In this document: piece after piece, positions 54,072 through 64,000 of the stretch | Layout of the letters: every line of letters starts with the position of its first letter | How positions within the stretch are numbered: position 1 is the first letter of the stretch | From: Ecdyonurus torrentis | Taxonomy: Eukaryota; Arthropoda; Insecta; Ephemeroptera; Heptageniidae | Direction of reading: 5' to 3' | Assembly: GCA_949318235.1 (NCBI GenBank) | Contig: OX439131.1 | Location: forward strand, 44,215,226 to 44,279,225 | DNA length: 64,000 bases | Program-made: the position numbers and the translations under genes | The notes under the pieces: model-generated | Told to the model about the DNA's origin: nothing | Database searches by the model: none | Seen by the model: only the letters and a program-made list of their open reading frames with translations

Positions 54072-54461
54072 GCATACATGCTTTTTAAAACTTTAGAAAA
54101 TCAAAATATACATAAATGAAAAAATAATAAAATTCTATTTTATTCGAATGAGAGTGTGTTCAGTATAATAATATAATAATTTTAAAAACTTAAATAAGTT
54201 GAAATTTTTTCCACATAATTATAATGTTTTTTTTTTTAAATTAATATTAATTGAAAAATACCACAATAATAATTTTAAAAATGCATCGGTATTTATATAT
54301 AATATTCAAAAATTACTTGCACAGGAATTTATAATAAATATATAATTTTAGGCAATTCAAATAAATTTTTGTAAAATATTATTCAAAAATAATTGAAAAA
54401 TTATTAATATTATACGCTAAATTTTATAGATTTTTAGGAATATTTTTTTTAATAATGCATA
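54072..54461. other. AT-rich DNA, no gene seen
   Basis: No coding signal or repeat family recognised. Confidence 0.5.
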
Positions 54462-54672
54462 CGTACTTGGAAAAAATAAATTACATAATTTATGCTGCAT
54501 TTATGCCATTATAGCAAAAATAATACTAAATTAGAACAACATAAATAATTATGCTGAACAACATAATATTTATGCTATGTATCATAGTAATTTTGCAGTA
54601 TAGCATAAATTATGTTGTATTGAACAAATTGTGCTGAAAATTAGCTAGCATAAGTATTTATTTTTGTCCGTG

Positions 54673-54675
<3 letters not shown>
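54462..54675 (+). mobile_element. Foldback MITE, family G copy 7
   Basis: Left TACATAATTTATGCTGCATT, middle AACATAATATTTATGCTATG, right GAAAATTAGCTAGCATAAG then TTTTTGTCCGTGTA. An (AT)n run follows directly at 54676-54698. Confidence 0.8.
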
Positions 54676-54703
<28 letters not shown>

Positions 54704-55714
54704 TGGAAATACAATGCATGGAGAATTGGGTTAACATTTAATTTATACTGCTCTATATAGTACTGTACAATACAGTATTGTCATGGTATTCTATAGCGTT
54801 ATAGAGCGAGCAAAAGAGTTAGAGAGAGAGAGAGAGAGAGGAAAGAGAATAACATGTTATTTCATTCAGGCGTTAATAGGTCAACAATGAGCACCTGCAA
54901 TTTTTGGATCAACCCAACCCCTTACAATTTGCCTCACAATTTATACCTTCTTCTTTTGATTGTGGCTTGTTAATGTCCTAATTACGTTTTGAGTTGTGTT
55001 TTTTTTTTCTTTCAAGTGATGTGTGATTTAATATGTTGTAAAGATTCTGAAGTGAGCAGTTGCAAATTAAAAACCTTAATTTAACATTGTACATCTTATA
55101 CCAGGCAATTAACATATATAATAATGATCCACCCTGCTAACAATGTGTTTTGATTATATGAAGTTGCCTATTTTGTTTGATATTCTCCATATAATTCTGA
55201 GGATTTAAAGCATGAAATAAAATTTAAAGGTTTAAGTTTTAATGTGACTATATTTTTAAAGAACTACTGTTTTTTGTTTTTTTTTTAAACAAAAGTGATA
55301 AATTAAGAGATGGTATCATCTTACATAATTGTATGTTATGTTCTCCGTAGCGCCACAAACTGGGGTTAAAATATTATAAAGTTGGCAATACTTGTTACCC
55401 ATGTCGTGCCACCAACAGAATACAGAATAAAAAAAAGTATCCAGGAAATTACAAAAGAAAAAAAAAGTAAACATAAAGTGGGTTGTGTACTTTTTAAAAT
55501 TTTCACTATTTAAACAGAAAAAAATACGTGATGTTAGCCCATTTATACCACATTAGACTACTAGCAATGAAGGTTTTTTTTTAAATTGTTTTAACGTATT
55601 TATGATAACGAATTTTTCGTAAGAAATACATTAAGAATGTTTAAATTTATTTTAAATAGATCGTTCATTGCAAGTGGTCCATTCGTTTAATACATCATTA
55701 TCTATATTACACAT
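54676..55714. other. Unassigned DNA with short AT and GA arrays
   Basis: A short AT array (54676-54698) and GA array (about 54820-54841). 54880-54990 and 55340-55430 are somewhat GC-richer (GAGCACCTGCAATTTTTGGA, TGTCGTGCCACCAACAGAAT) but show no open frame and no repeat match. Confidence 0.45.
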
Positions 55715-55845
55715 ACTTCATAATAACTATGCTGTGAAGCATACATATTATGTTGTACAGCATAGTTATTTATGCTGTTCTAATTCAGCATCATTTATGC
55801 TACAATATAAATAATAATGTATAAATAATTACTTATTTCCATGTT
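55715..55845 (-). mobile_element. Family G fragment (copy 8)
   Basis: TATTATGTTGTACAGCATAG, TTATGCTGTTCTAATTCAGC and ATCATTTATGCTACAATATA match the middle of family G in inverted orientation; ends are missing or decayed. Confidence 0.65.
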
Positions 55846-56784
55846 GTAGATGGATAATTTATTATTATTTTTATAATATATTATAAAATAACTACAGTTC
55901 TTCCAATACTAGTTCAAGCGGATACAGTGTAATGAACTATGTAAAGTCAACTGTGATTAGCTAGTAGGTTTATAACACGCTCTCTGATTGGTTTAGCACT
56001 GCGGATACAGCTTTTGGCGGGAATGACCTTATTTTGGCCAGAGTGTATATGAATCTAAAAATCAATGGTAATGGTCCCATCTCATCATTGAAGATAAATT
56101 GTGTTTTGAGTGCCACGTTAAATTCCCCTAAAAACTAGGCCAGCTTACAACATTATTTATTATTTTAGATGACTGGAGAGAAAAATTAAATATGTTTGAC
56201 ACTTAAATGTATTTTCAAGTGTAAATGAAGTTTGAAAGAGAAAGATTACACTGCACTTTAATTTTAATTTGATCTCTTCAAAAATTTGCTTTACCTTTTT
56301 ATAGCTACATTTAAAAAAACAAGACATGAAAGGTTAAGCAGAATTAAAAGTAATTCACAACCACTTAATGCACTTTATTCTAAATCCTTTTAAAATTGTT
56401 TGTTTAAACATTTAAAGTCAGCACAAAAAATAAATAAATAAATAAAAAAATAAAAATTGAACATTTAAAAGGATTTGTAAATGTTTTAGCTGCAGTAAAA
56501 TTCCATCCGTATTTGTACCATATAATACTATAATAATAATATAAACAAAATTATAAAAGTAAGTTATTTTATACGTAAAACATAAAAACAAAATAAAGTT
56601 GTATTTTTTTTTTTTTTTTTTTTTTTACTTTATTCTGTGATACTTAAAGTACTTTTCACATTTTATAGTGAATCTATCTTCCAAGAGAATATAATGTTTA
56701 GTTGTTTACAAAAAGGTTTTTCGCGTGGTGTCGAGTATCGAAGAATAAATAGTTTGAAATTTAAAATATAATATTAAATTACTG
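55846..56784. other. Unassigned DNA; GC-richer patch at 55960-56050
   Basis: The patch contains CTCTGATTGGTTTAGCACTG and GCTTTTGGCGGGAATGACC. CCAAT-type (ATTGG) and GGCGGG words could suggest a promoter, but no transcript or exon is visible next to it, so none is called. A 20-bp T run lies at about 56607-56626. Confidence 0.4.
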
Positions 56785-56990
56785 CTGCACGAAAAAAACA
56801 AAAACGTAATTTTTGCTGCATTGTGAGTAATTACTATATTGTAGAGCACTAAAGTTGAAATTTTGGAATAACATAAGTAATTATGTTGTACGCTATCCGT
56901 ATTATAATCATAGCATAAATTATAATATGTAATGCATAAATGTTATTACATTGAACATAATTATTACGTATTTATTTTTGCCATTTATAC
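56785..56990 (+). mobile_element. Family G copy 9, diverged
   Basis: AAAACGTAATTTTTGCTGCA, then ATAGCATAAATTATAATATG, then TTATTACGTATTTATTTTTG. The central part has more changes than other copies. Confidence 0.65.
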
Positions 56991-57229
56991 ACGATAAATA
57001 TTGTAACACTGAATACTGACAGACAGTTTATGTTTATACATAAAGTTGAGTACTAAAATATTTATCAGAGAATGAAATTTGAAACGCTGCACTTAAGAGC
57101 CCTTAGAAGGTTACGTCTTACTACTCTAGTTGCACCTAGGAAATACATTGTATAATAATTTACTTTTAAATATTTATATTTGACAAGACTAACGCTTGTA
57201 ACTTAAAAAGTTACTGTGTCTATAAAAGC

Positions 57230-57522
57230 ACTCAAAAAAAGAGTACATTAATTACTTCAATTATGAATCCTAACTTATTTGAGATAAACACTTTTGAGTA
57301 ATTATAAGCAGCTAAAATAATGCATTTTATCAAATTATTAACAATAGCTAATTTAACTTAACATAGCCAAAAATAACTGAAAACAACTCAAAATAGCTAT
57401 TGTCAATAACTTGCTAAACTAAAATGCATTAATTTGTTTTAGCTGCTCATAATAACTCATAAGTGTTTATCTCAAATAAGTAAGAATTTGCAAGTGAAGT
57501 AATGCACCATTTTTTTGAGTGA
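57230..57522. mobile_element. Foldback MITE, family E copy 1
   Basis: A 293-bp palindrome. CACTCAAAAAAAGAGTACAT faces AATGCACCATTTTTTTGAGTG. Further in, CTTATTTGAGATAAACACTT faces AAGTGTTTATCTCAAATAAG, and AGCAGCTAAAATAATGCATT faces AATGCATTAATTTGTTTTAGC. The central region is a series of AACTTAAAATAGC-like words. First of four copies within 2.6 kb. Confidence 0.88.
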
Positions 57523-57799
57523 GGTTTTATTTCTTATTTAAGTTAAATGATGACCAAAACCCATTATTGGTACGGTACAAAGGTGAATCTTACAATAATT
57601 ATAGCTATAACAATAACGCAACTATCTAAGTTTAAGTGCATTAAACGTGCGCTATAAGTTCCTACCATAAATGTATTTATTGTTTGATATGTGTTCTTAT
57701 GATGTACAACTCCTTTATTATTTAATTAAAAGTGTAAAAAGAAAAGGTAGTGAATAAGTTTTACGACTCAAAATGTGTAACATTCTCTATGTTTTTAAT

Positions 57800-58099
57800 C
57801 ACTCTAATAAAAAAGAATGCATTACTTAAGTTATTTGAATTCTAACTTATTTAAGATAATCACTTTTGAATTATTAAGAGTAGCTAAAATAATGTATTTT
57901 AGCAAAATTATTTAGTTATTTTAATTTATTTTAAGTTGTTTTGAGTTTTTTTAAAAGTTATTTTAAGTTAAAATAGCTATTTTGTTAATAATTTACTAAA
58001 ATGCATTATTTTAGCTACTCATAATAACTCAAAAGCGATTATCTTAAATAAGTCTGGATTCGTAATTCGTAACTGAAGTAATGCACCCTATTTTAGAGA
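57800..58099. mobile_element. Foldback MITE, family E copy 2
   Basis: ACTCTAATAAAAAAGAATGC at the left and ATGCACCCTATTTTAGAGAT at the right. The arm words TTATTTAAGATAATCACTTT and GCGATTATCTTAAATAAGTC match copy 1 with changes. Confidence 0.87.
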
Positions 58100-58561
58100 T
58101 AATTTAATAAAAACTAATAAGTCACATACAGGACTATTTCAGCCATATTAATTGAACCTTGGCCATAAAATACGTTGACCAATAATAATAATGTTATAAT
58201 ATTGCTGGATAATTTATTCATGTAAATTATTATTTCTCACTTTTCCTTATAAATTATTATTAATGAAAATTAAAAGTAAACACCAGGTATAAAATTATAT
58301 ATTGATTACAGTATCAAAATGCTTATTTATTCAAACTTTATATGTATATGAGCTCTAAATAAACTATTATACATTCACCCATACGTCGAATTTAAATTAT
58401 TTGTAAATATTATGTAATAGTTTACAAAATGAATAGTTTATAAAATACTAAAATGGTAATAATAAAATATTCACTTTTTCCTCTTCGTTTTTTTTCCGTT
58501 CAGCGTCGCGCCATCGCCAAAACCACGCGACGAGGTTTGCAAAGAATGGAACTTAATACAT
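58100..58561. other. AT-rich DNA with one GC-rich hairpin
   Basis: CGTCGCG at 58504-58510 pairs perfectly with CGCGACG at 58526-58532, in an island that is strikingly GC-rich for this window (about 58498-58540). No gene seen. Confidence 0.6.
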
Positions 58562-58992
58562 TCACTCTAAAAATTGGTGCATTACTTTAGTTACGTATTC
58601 TTACTTATTTAAGATAATCACTTTAAGTTATTATAAATAGCTAATATAATGCATTTTAGCAAATTATTAACAATAGCTATTTTAACTTAGAATTGACTAG
58701 TAAAGGAACAACGGTTTTGAGGCCGACTATAAGCGATTTCGGTCACATCCGCTTCCGTTTCTCCTTACTACGCATGCGCAGTTAGTCGAAACGGAAGCGG
58801 ATGTGACCGAAATTGCTTATAGTTGGCTTCAAAGCAGTTGTTCCTTTATCAGTCAATAGCTCAAAAAAATTTAAAACAACTTAAATTAGCTATTTTTAAT
58901 AACTTGATAAAATGCATTATTTATCTATTCATTATAGCTTAAAAGTGATAATCTTAAATAAGTTAGTAATGTACCATTATTTTTTAGAGTGT
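58562..58992. mobile_element. Family E copy 3, interrupted by family F
   Basis: Left arm 58562-58692 (ACTCTAAAAATTGGTGCATT to TTTTAACTTAGAA) and right part 58857-58992 (ending ACCATTATTTTTTAGAGTG) together make one E element. Family F copy 4 sits between them. The plus-strand frame at 58912-59112 is a shadow. Confidence 0.87.
58693..58856. mobile_element. Foldback MITE, family F copy 4, nested in E
   Basis: The most complete F copy: TTGACTAGTAAAGGAACAAC to GTTGTTCCTTTATCAGTCAA. The inner stem is CACATCCGCTTCCGTTTC against GAAACGGAAGCGGATGTG around TGCGCA. About 164 bp. Confidence 0.9.
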
Positions 58993-59125
58993 TATTATTA
59001 TTACATTGATTACATGTTAAAATGCTATTGCAAAACTTCGCTGAAACATATAAATATAATCAATTCAAGGAATTATGAGTATTTATCCAATTCAACAGAT
59101 ACTTTGACATAATAATATTTTGTAT

Positions 59126-59765
59126 CACTCAAAAAAATGATGCATTACTTCAGTTACGATTCCTAACTTATTTGAGATAAACACTTTTGAGTTATCATAT
59201 GAACAGCTAAAGTAATGCATTTTAACAAATTATTAACAATTGCTAATTTAACTTAAAATAGCCTAAAATAACCGAAAACAACTTAAAGGAATACACCAGA
59301 GAAAAACATAACCATTTATATCACAAAACACTTGATGGGATTTACATAAATAACATTAGTTTGTCTCAAAACCCAACAGTAGCCCCGTAGCATTGATCAG
59401 AAAATTCGATTTATGCAGCCCGCACAACATTTTCATACTAATTTTTGCATTTTTCTGACGTCATAAACATGAATTTTCACGTAAATTGCATACCTTACAG
59501 TTTTTTTCACGCTCTCTCGTAAGGCTATATTATAACATTCTGGAAAAAATTGTCATCAGTTTTGAAGATCCCATTTCGTGTTTATTCATTAAAAAGCACA
59601 TGTTGTTTTATGTGGTCTATGGCTTAAAAACAACTTAAATTTGATATTGTTAATAATCTGCTACAATGCATTATTTTAGCTGCTCATAATAAAGCAAAAT
59701 TAAAAGTGTTTATCTCAAATAAGTTAGCATTCGTATAACTGAAGTAATGCACCTTTTTTAAGAGT
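59126..59765. mobile_element. Family E copy 4, interrupted by family C
   Basis: Left arm 59126-59283 (CACTCAAAAAAATGATGCAT to AAAACAACTTAAA) and right part from about 59628 (AAAACAACTTAAATTTGATA to GCACCTTTTTTAAGAGT). Family C copy 8 lies between them, with TTAAA on both sides of the break, consistent with a TTAA target duplication. Confidence 0.87.
59284..59627 (+). mobile_element. MITE, family C copy 8, nested in E
   Basis: Complete copy from GGAATACACCAGAGAAAAAC to TATGTGGTCTATGGCTT. TGACGTCA at 59456-59463. Confidence 0.9.
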
Positions 59766-60268
59766 AATGCTATTATATTATTTGTATGACATGGATAAAT
59801 AAATAAATATTTAAGAGCTATTTGAAAAGAAGTATTATACCGTGCAGTAATGGAATACTGCTTGCTTCTCTTTAATAAAATCTAGCAATAATAATAGCAA
59901 AGTAAAGTTTCACAAATAACGACAATCCAATCCAGTTTTATATATATTTTTAACAAGATATTTTTGACAAGAATAAAATAACATCTTGAATGCCCTTTCT
60001 TTCTTGATTTGATCGTTTTAAATGTCACAAGCTATCATTTTTTCCGAACATCATTCTATACTTTTAGTGCTCAAAATAGATTCTGTATATATATAGAATG
60101 TTATTATTATGATCACTTTTCATCATATATGAAATATAATATTTTATAACATCAATTTCTCACACCATTTCATTTCAGATTTATAAAGATAGATGTTATA
60201 TTTCATGGTTTATGTCTTGAGTAAAATTATTTAATGGTACCACAATATATATATTTTTTAAGTTATTA
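59766..60268. other. AT-rich DNA, no gene seen
   Basis: No coding signal or repeat family recognised. Confidence 0.5.
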
Positions 60269-60578
60269 TATAGGGTGTATGCGGATGACGTCATATTTAA
60301 TGCGCTTGGAGACCATACTGGAGTAGTGAACAACATTGCTGAACATATAGGACAAACTTCGTTTTAGGCAATTTTCTTAGGAAAATCTGTCAATTTTGTT
60401 GTTGTTATTTTTCTCACATACTAGAAATGCTAATTTAACATATTTACAGCATCAATGCTCTCAAAAGTATTGTATAGTGTTTTTTTAAACAGGTAAAATG
60501 TATTATTTTCCTATGCCACACATGTTATTGAGTGATCCAACATGGCGTCGACTTTAACATGAATGCATAGACCCTATA
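60269..60578 (+). mobile_element. MITE, family D copy 2
   Basis: TATAGGGTGTATGCGGATGA at the left, GCATAGACCCTATA at the right. TGACGTCA at 60286-60293. About 310 bp. The last four bases TATA are shared with the next copy. Confidence 0.9.
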
Positions 60579-60900
60579 GGGTGTATGCGGATTATGTCAT
60601 ATTTAATGCGCTTGGAGGGCATACTGGAGTAGTGAATAACATTGCTCAGCATAGGAAAAACTTTGTTTTAGGCAATTTTCTTTAGAAAATCTTTACATTT
60701 TTTGTTATTGTTATTTTTCTCACATAATTGAGATACTATTTTAACATAATATTTAATAATACATCGTTTTACAGCATCAATTCTCTCAAAAATATTGCAT
60801 AGTGTTTTTAAACTGGCAAAATTAGTTATTTTCCTATGCCACCTATGTTATTGAGTTATCCAACATGGCGTCAACTTTAACATGAATGCATACACCCTAT
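60575..60900 (+). mobile_element. MITE, family D copy 3, abutting copy 2
   Basis: Starts TATAGGGTGTATGCGG at the very end of copy 2 and ends GCATACACCCTAT. The two elements are head-to-tail with no spacer. The octamer reads TTATGTCA here. Confidence 0.9.
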
Positions 60901-61393
60901 CAGCTTTATTTTAGATAATTTTTGAACAAGTAACGACAAATTGTTTTGAAACTTAAAAATGAAAGTTACCTCTGACTTTTCATGGGTCAGCATCACCATG
61001 ACTGCCAAGACTGATGATTGGACTTATCTGTCAAACTGAAACACCTCTGCTCACAGATCAATATCACGTACTTTAGGTTTAGCAATAGATTGAACAGAAA
61101 TTTTTCAAATCTTGTCAGCAGTTTTTATTGCTCTTGACTTCTATATGCCTATATGTAACTGCCTATATATTTAGGCACAATTTGAAACACAATCTGTTTT
61201 AAGATTTGCCATGTTGCGTTTGTTTGTAATAAAAAATGACCATTTTATGCTCTTTTTATTTTTATATCTACATGTTATTGTTTTTTATGATATTTTTGTT
61301 TTCTTATATATTGTTTTGACTATTATATTCAGTATGGACTTACTCTGTTGTTGAATAAAGAATTAATTTGAATTTGGTACCATTTTATACCTG
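60901..61393. other. Unassigned DNA with a possible non-LTR 3' end
   Basis: TTGTTGAATAAAGAATTAAT at about 61350-61369 followed by TTGAATTTG resembles the terminal repeat of a non-LTR element, which would place a truncated retroposon in 60910-61378. No coding frame is recognisable. Confidence 0.4.
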
Positions 61394-61696
61394 TATATGG
61401 TGTATGCGGATGACGTCATATTTATTGCGCTTGGAGGCCATACTGGAGTAGTGCATAACATTGCTCAGCATAGGACAAACTTCATTTAAGCCAATTTTCT
61501 TTGGGGAATCGGTTAATTTTTAGTTAATATTATTTTTCTCACATACTTGAGATACTAATTCAACATATTTACAGCATCAATGCTCTCAAAAATATTGCAT
61601 AGTGTTTTTAAACTAGCAAAATGATTTTTTTTCTTATGCCACCCATGTTATTGAGTTATGGTGTCGACTTTAACATGAATGCATAGACCCTTATAG
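61394..61696 (+). mobile_element. MITE, family D copy 4
   Basis: TATATGGTGTATGCGGATGA at the left, GCATAGACCCTTATA at the right. TGACGTCA at 61411-61418. Confidence 0.88.
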
Positions 61697-62193
61697 GGTA
61701 TAAGCACAGACATTCCATTGCTGAGAACTCGAGCCCGCTTATTCAGTGCATATCATAGACTCTGTACCCATACCCACTAAAAAGCAAAATAACAACCTCT
61801 TTGAAAATAAAAATTATTAATTGATTTGTCTTATTATGCTAATAATCCTTTAATGAGTAATTTTGTGTTTTGCTTTTTATTACAGTCCAATGTTGGTTCA
61901 GTGATAGGGCCGTTTTGTTTTGCCCTACTGCACCATTTGCCTATTTTGCAATAAAGATTATATTTATTTATTTACTTTTGTTTTCAATAAAAATAATAAT
62001 CTTTATTAGGGTACACTAGGGCTATTTCAAACTTGGCCATTAAATTTAGACAAAATTATAACAAGAAAAAAATCAATAAAAAATAAACTAAAAAAACAAC
62101 AACACATTTTTGAGGTAGCGCATTTTAACATATTTAAGCAGCGCATATACAACTGCGCCGCAAATTCAAGTTTAAATCTTTTAAAAGTAAGAT

Positions 62194-62199
<6 letters not shown>
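61697..62199. other. Unassigned DNA; retroposon-like 3' end near 61860-61972
   Basis: GTTTTGCCCTACTGCACCAT and TTTTGCAATAAAGATTATAT followed by a TTTATTTATTTA tail resemble a non-LTR 3' end. No coding part is recognisable. Confidence 0.4.

Positions 62200-62231
<32 letters not shown>
62200..62231. repeat. (AT)n microsatellite, 32 bp
   Basis: Uninterrupted AT array. Confidence 0.95.
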
Positions 62232-62240
<9 letters not shown>

Positions 62241-62866
62241 TTAAGTTATTTTATCCCTTCAATTTATTTCTATTTTGAGCAGCTATTTATTTTAAACAAA
62301 GGTGTGTTGTGCTGTTTTTCATAAAAGCAAAAGAGGACAACAGTATATAAAAAGGAAAGGAGTAGAAGTTGTTGTTCAACCTTGGAACGAGGCGTAGTTT
62401 GCTTGTTTTGTTTCGAGTAAACAGAAACAAGAAGTGTTTGGACAAACAGTTTAGGCATGAAAGTAAATGATGTTCTTAGAAGAAAACGTCATATATTTAC
62501 ACTGTCACTGCGATATTATAAAATGCATTTCACGTCTTTCAACATCAAAAGATTATTACATTACTCTTTACTTAAGAAAGTTAGCTTAGAAAATATTTTT
62601 GCACACGTTCCATCGTCTTAAATGCATGAAATTCTAAAACTTTGATCTAAACTCATTAAACCTGCAATTTCTTGAAAGAGTTTCCTTATTAATTATTCCA
62701 TCTCGTTCTTTTAAAAGCTCTTGTATTTGCATTAAACTATACGAGGGTTCGTAACATTATACGTATTATTTTTTAAATGTAATATAAGCTTTATTGCAAA
62801 GTGCATATCAAGTTCCACTGTAGGGTGATATGATATAAACATATCTCAGACGGTATTTTGTTCATA

Positions 62867-62869
<3 letters not shown>
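62232..62869. other. AT-rich DNA, no gene seen
   Basis: The 62-codon minus-strand frame at 62270-62458 has no recognisable domain. Confidence 0.5.

Positions 62870-62955
<86 letters not shown>
62870..62955. repeat. (GA)n microsatellite, 86 bp
   Basis: Uninterrupted GA array; the Glu-Arg frame is its translation. Confidence 0.97.
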
Positions 62956-62958
<3 letters not shown>

Positions 62959-63087
62959 AATGGAAAATGCTTTGAAATTAATCCAACAGATACGAAAAAT
63001 TGCACTTATGTCTTTATGTATCTACTGTCTGTTTGGTATAAAGTGACACAAATATCGATGAATATGCCATTATAAATTCTCATACAG

Positions 63088-63394
63088 TATAGGGTGTATG
63101 CGCATGACGTCATATTTAATGCGCTTGGAGGCCATACTGGAGTAGTGAATAACATTGCTCAGTATAGAACAAACTTCGTTTTTAGTTATTTGCTTTGGGA
63201 AATCGGTTAATTCTTTTTTATAGTTATTTTTCTAGCATACATGAGATACTAATTCAACCTATTAAAAACATCAATGCTGTAAAAAAATCTTGCATATTGT
63301 ATTTAAACTGGCAAAATGAGTTATTTTATTATGCCACCCATGTTATTGAGTTATCCAACATGGTGTTGAATTTAACATGAATGCATACACCCTA
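63088..63394 (+). mobile_element. MITE, family D copy 5
   Basis: TATAGGGTGTATGCGCATGA at the left, GCATACACCCTAT at the right. TGACGTCA at 63105-63112. The 61-codon frame at 63195-63380 is a shadow. Confidence 0.88.
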
Positions 63395-63724
63395 TTGAAT
63401 TAACTTTCTATAATTATTATTTAGGCTCCTATATCGGAGATTGAGTTAATTACACTAACATTACAAAAAACATTAATAGTTACATCAGGTATAAGGTTAA
63501 ATTTTCTGAAGCAGAAAATAATTGAACACCAAGCTGTTTTCCTGCCAAAGTATAGATTATTTATATTTTGATTTTAACTTCTTATATATAGGTTAGACTT
63601 TAACAACTACTACTACCATACTTTAGTCTCAAGAGGACGATGTAAAATTAATTGCGTGGCAACAAGCTGATTGGTGTTCTGTTCTACTGTATTGCTAGTA
63701 TTTTATGATTGTTATTATTGAAAT
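63395..63724. other. AT-rich DNA, no gene seen
   Basis: No coding signal or repeat family recognised. Confidence 0.5.
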
Positions 63725-64000
63725 TGGTTCTTGAAAGTATAGCAAAAAAGAATTATGAATTTGGACAATGATTGGCAGCTCTGAAAAAAATATAATCTTT
63801 CATTAGTTGATCTTGTTTTTCCTTTCTTTTAGCATTCAAAAAATGAGTTGCTGTTGAGGCATGTAACTTTTTTCTTCTTTTTTTTCTGCTTTCTTTCAAA
63901 ACTCCTTTTATTCATATTAGGACTAAACGAAGAGAAAATAATAGATCAGCCATACATAAACATCGTAAACAGATAGTGATGTAATGATAAGTTTTAACAA
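63725..64000 (-). mobile_element. MITE, family A copy 7, cut by window end
   Basis: TGGTTCTTGAAAGTATAG, TGATTGGCAGCTCTGAAAAA and ATCAGCCATACATAAACATC follow the order of copies 1 and 5. The element continues beyond the window. Confidence 0.75.

Noticed and set aside
55960..56050. CCAAT-like and GGCGGG words suggesting a promoter
   Set aside because: No transcript start, exon or open frame is visible beside it; short motifs alone do not support a promoter call.

Overview
This window looks like non-coding nuclear DNA from a eukaryote, most likely an invertebrate animal. It is strongly AT-rich (about three quarters A+T by eye). It has no bacterial-style gene packing. Microsatellites and poly(A)/poly(T) tracts are very dense, and many repeat families occur in several diverged copies. 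The one protein-coding relic belongs to a non-LTR retrotransposon of the jockey/CR1 type. Its wording (for example RVKDLGLIID and KLWNRLPLQIRNS) resembles arthropod elements, so an arthropod, perhaps a hemipteran, is a guess and not an assignment. I see no host protein-coding gene, no convincing spliced exon series and no rRNA. Nearly all short open frames are translations of repeats or chance frames in AT-rich DNA.

Layout. 0-6 kb: short inverted-repeat elements (families H, A, B, R, C), a 130-bp AT array and a two-phase ATTT/ATTC array. 6.5-7.6 kb: a 5'-truncated LINE copy with a 3' tail of ATT repeats. 9.6-10.5 kb: a possible hAT-like non-autonomous element carrying two copies of foldback family F. 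11-26 kb: scattered copies of A, B, C, G, H, K and L among unassigned AT-rich DNA. 27.3-31 kb: single-copy foldbacks I, M, Q and S and a copy of A. 32-42 kb: dominated by GA/CT/AT microsatellites, with foldbacks O and N, a copy of G and a retroposon 3' end. 42.7-47.4 kb: families C, G, D and a hAT-type MITE with a near-perfect target duplication. 49.4-50.0 kb: a 604-bp long-TIR element (K). 51.1 kb: a roughly 300-bp (GACA)n array. 52.26-52.62 kb: a 357-bp foldback whose two arms each hold a tRNA-like sequence, head to head. 57.2-63.4 kb: clusters of families E and D with clear nested insertions.

How the parts work together. No pathway is encoded. The window records repeated invasion by non-autonomous DNA transposons. 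Insertions within insertions (F in E, C in E, B in G, an unknown 365-bp segment in C) give a relative order of activity. The most unusual signals are the palindromic tRNA-pair element, the recurrence of the CRE-like octamer TGACGTCA in several otherwise distinct repeat families, and the local clustering of same-family copies. Family letters (A-S) are labels used only here. Repeat boundaries were read by eye and may be off by several bases.
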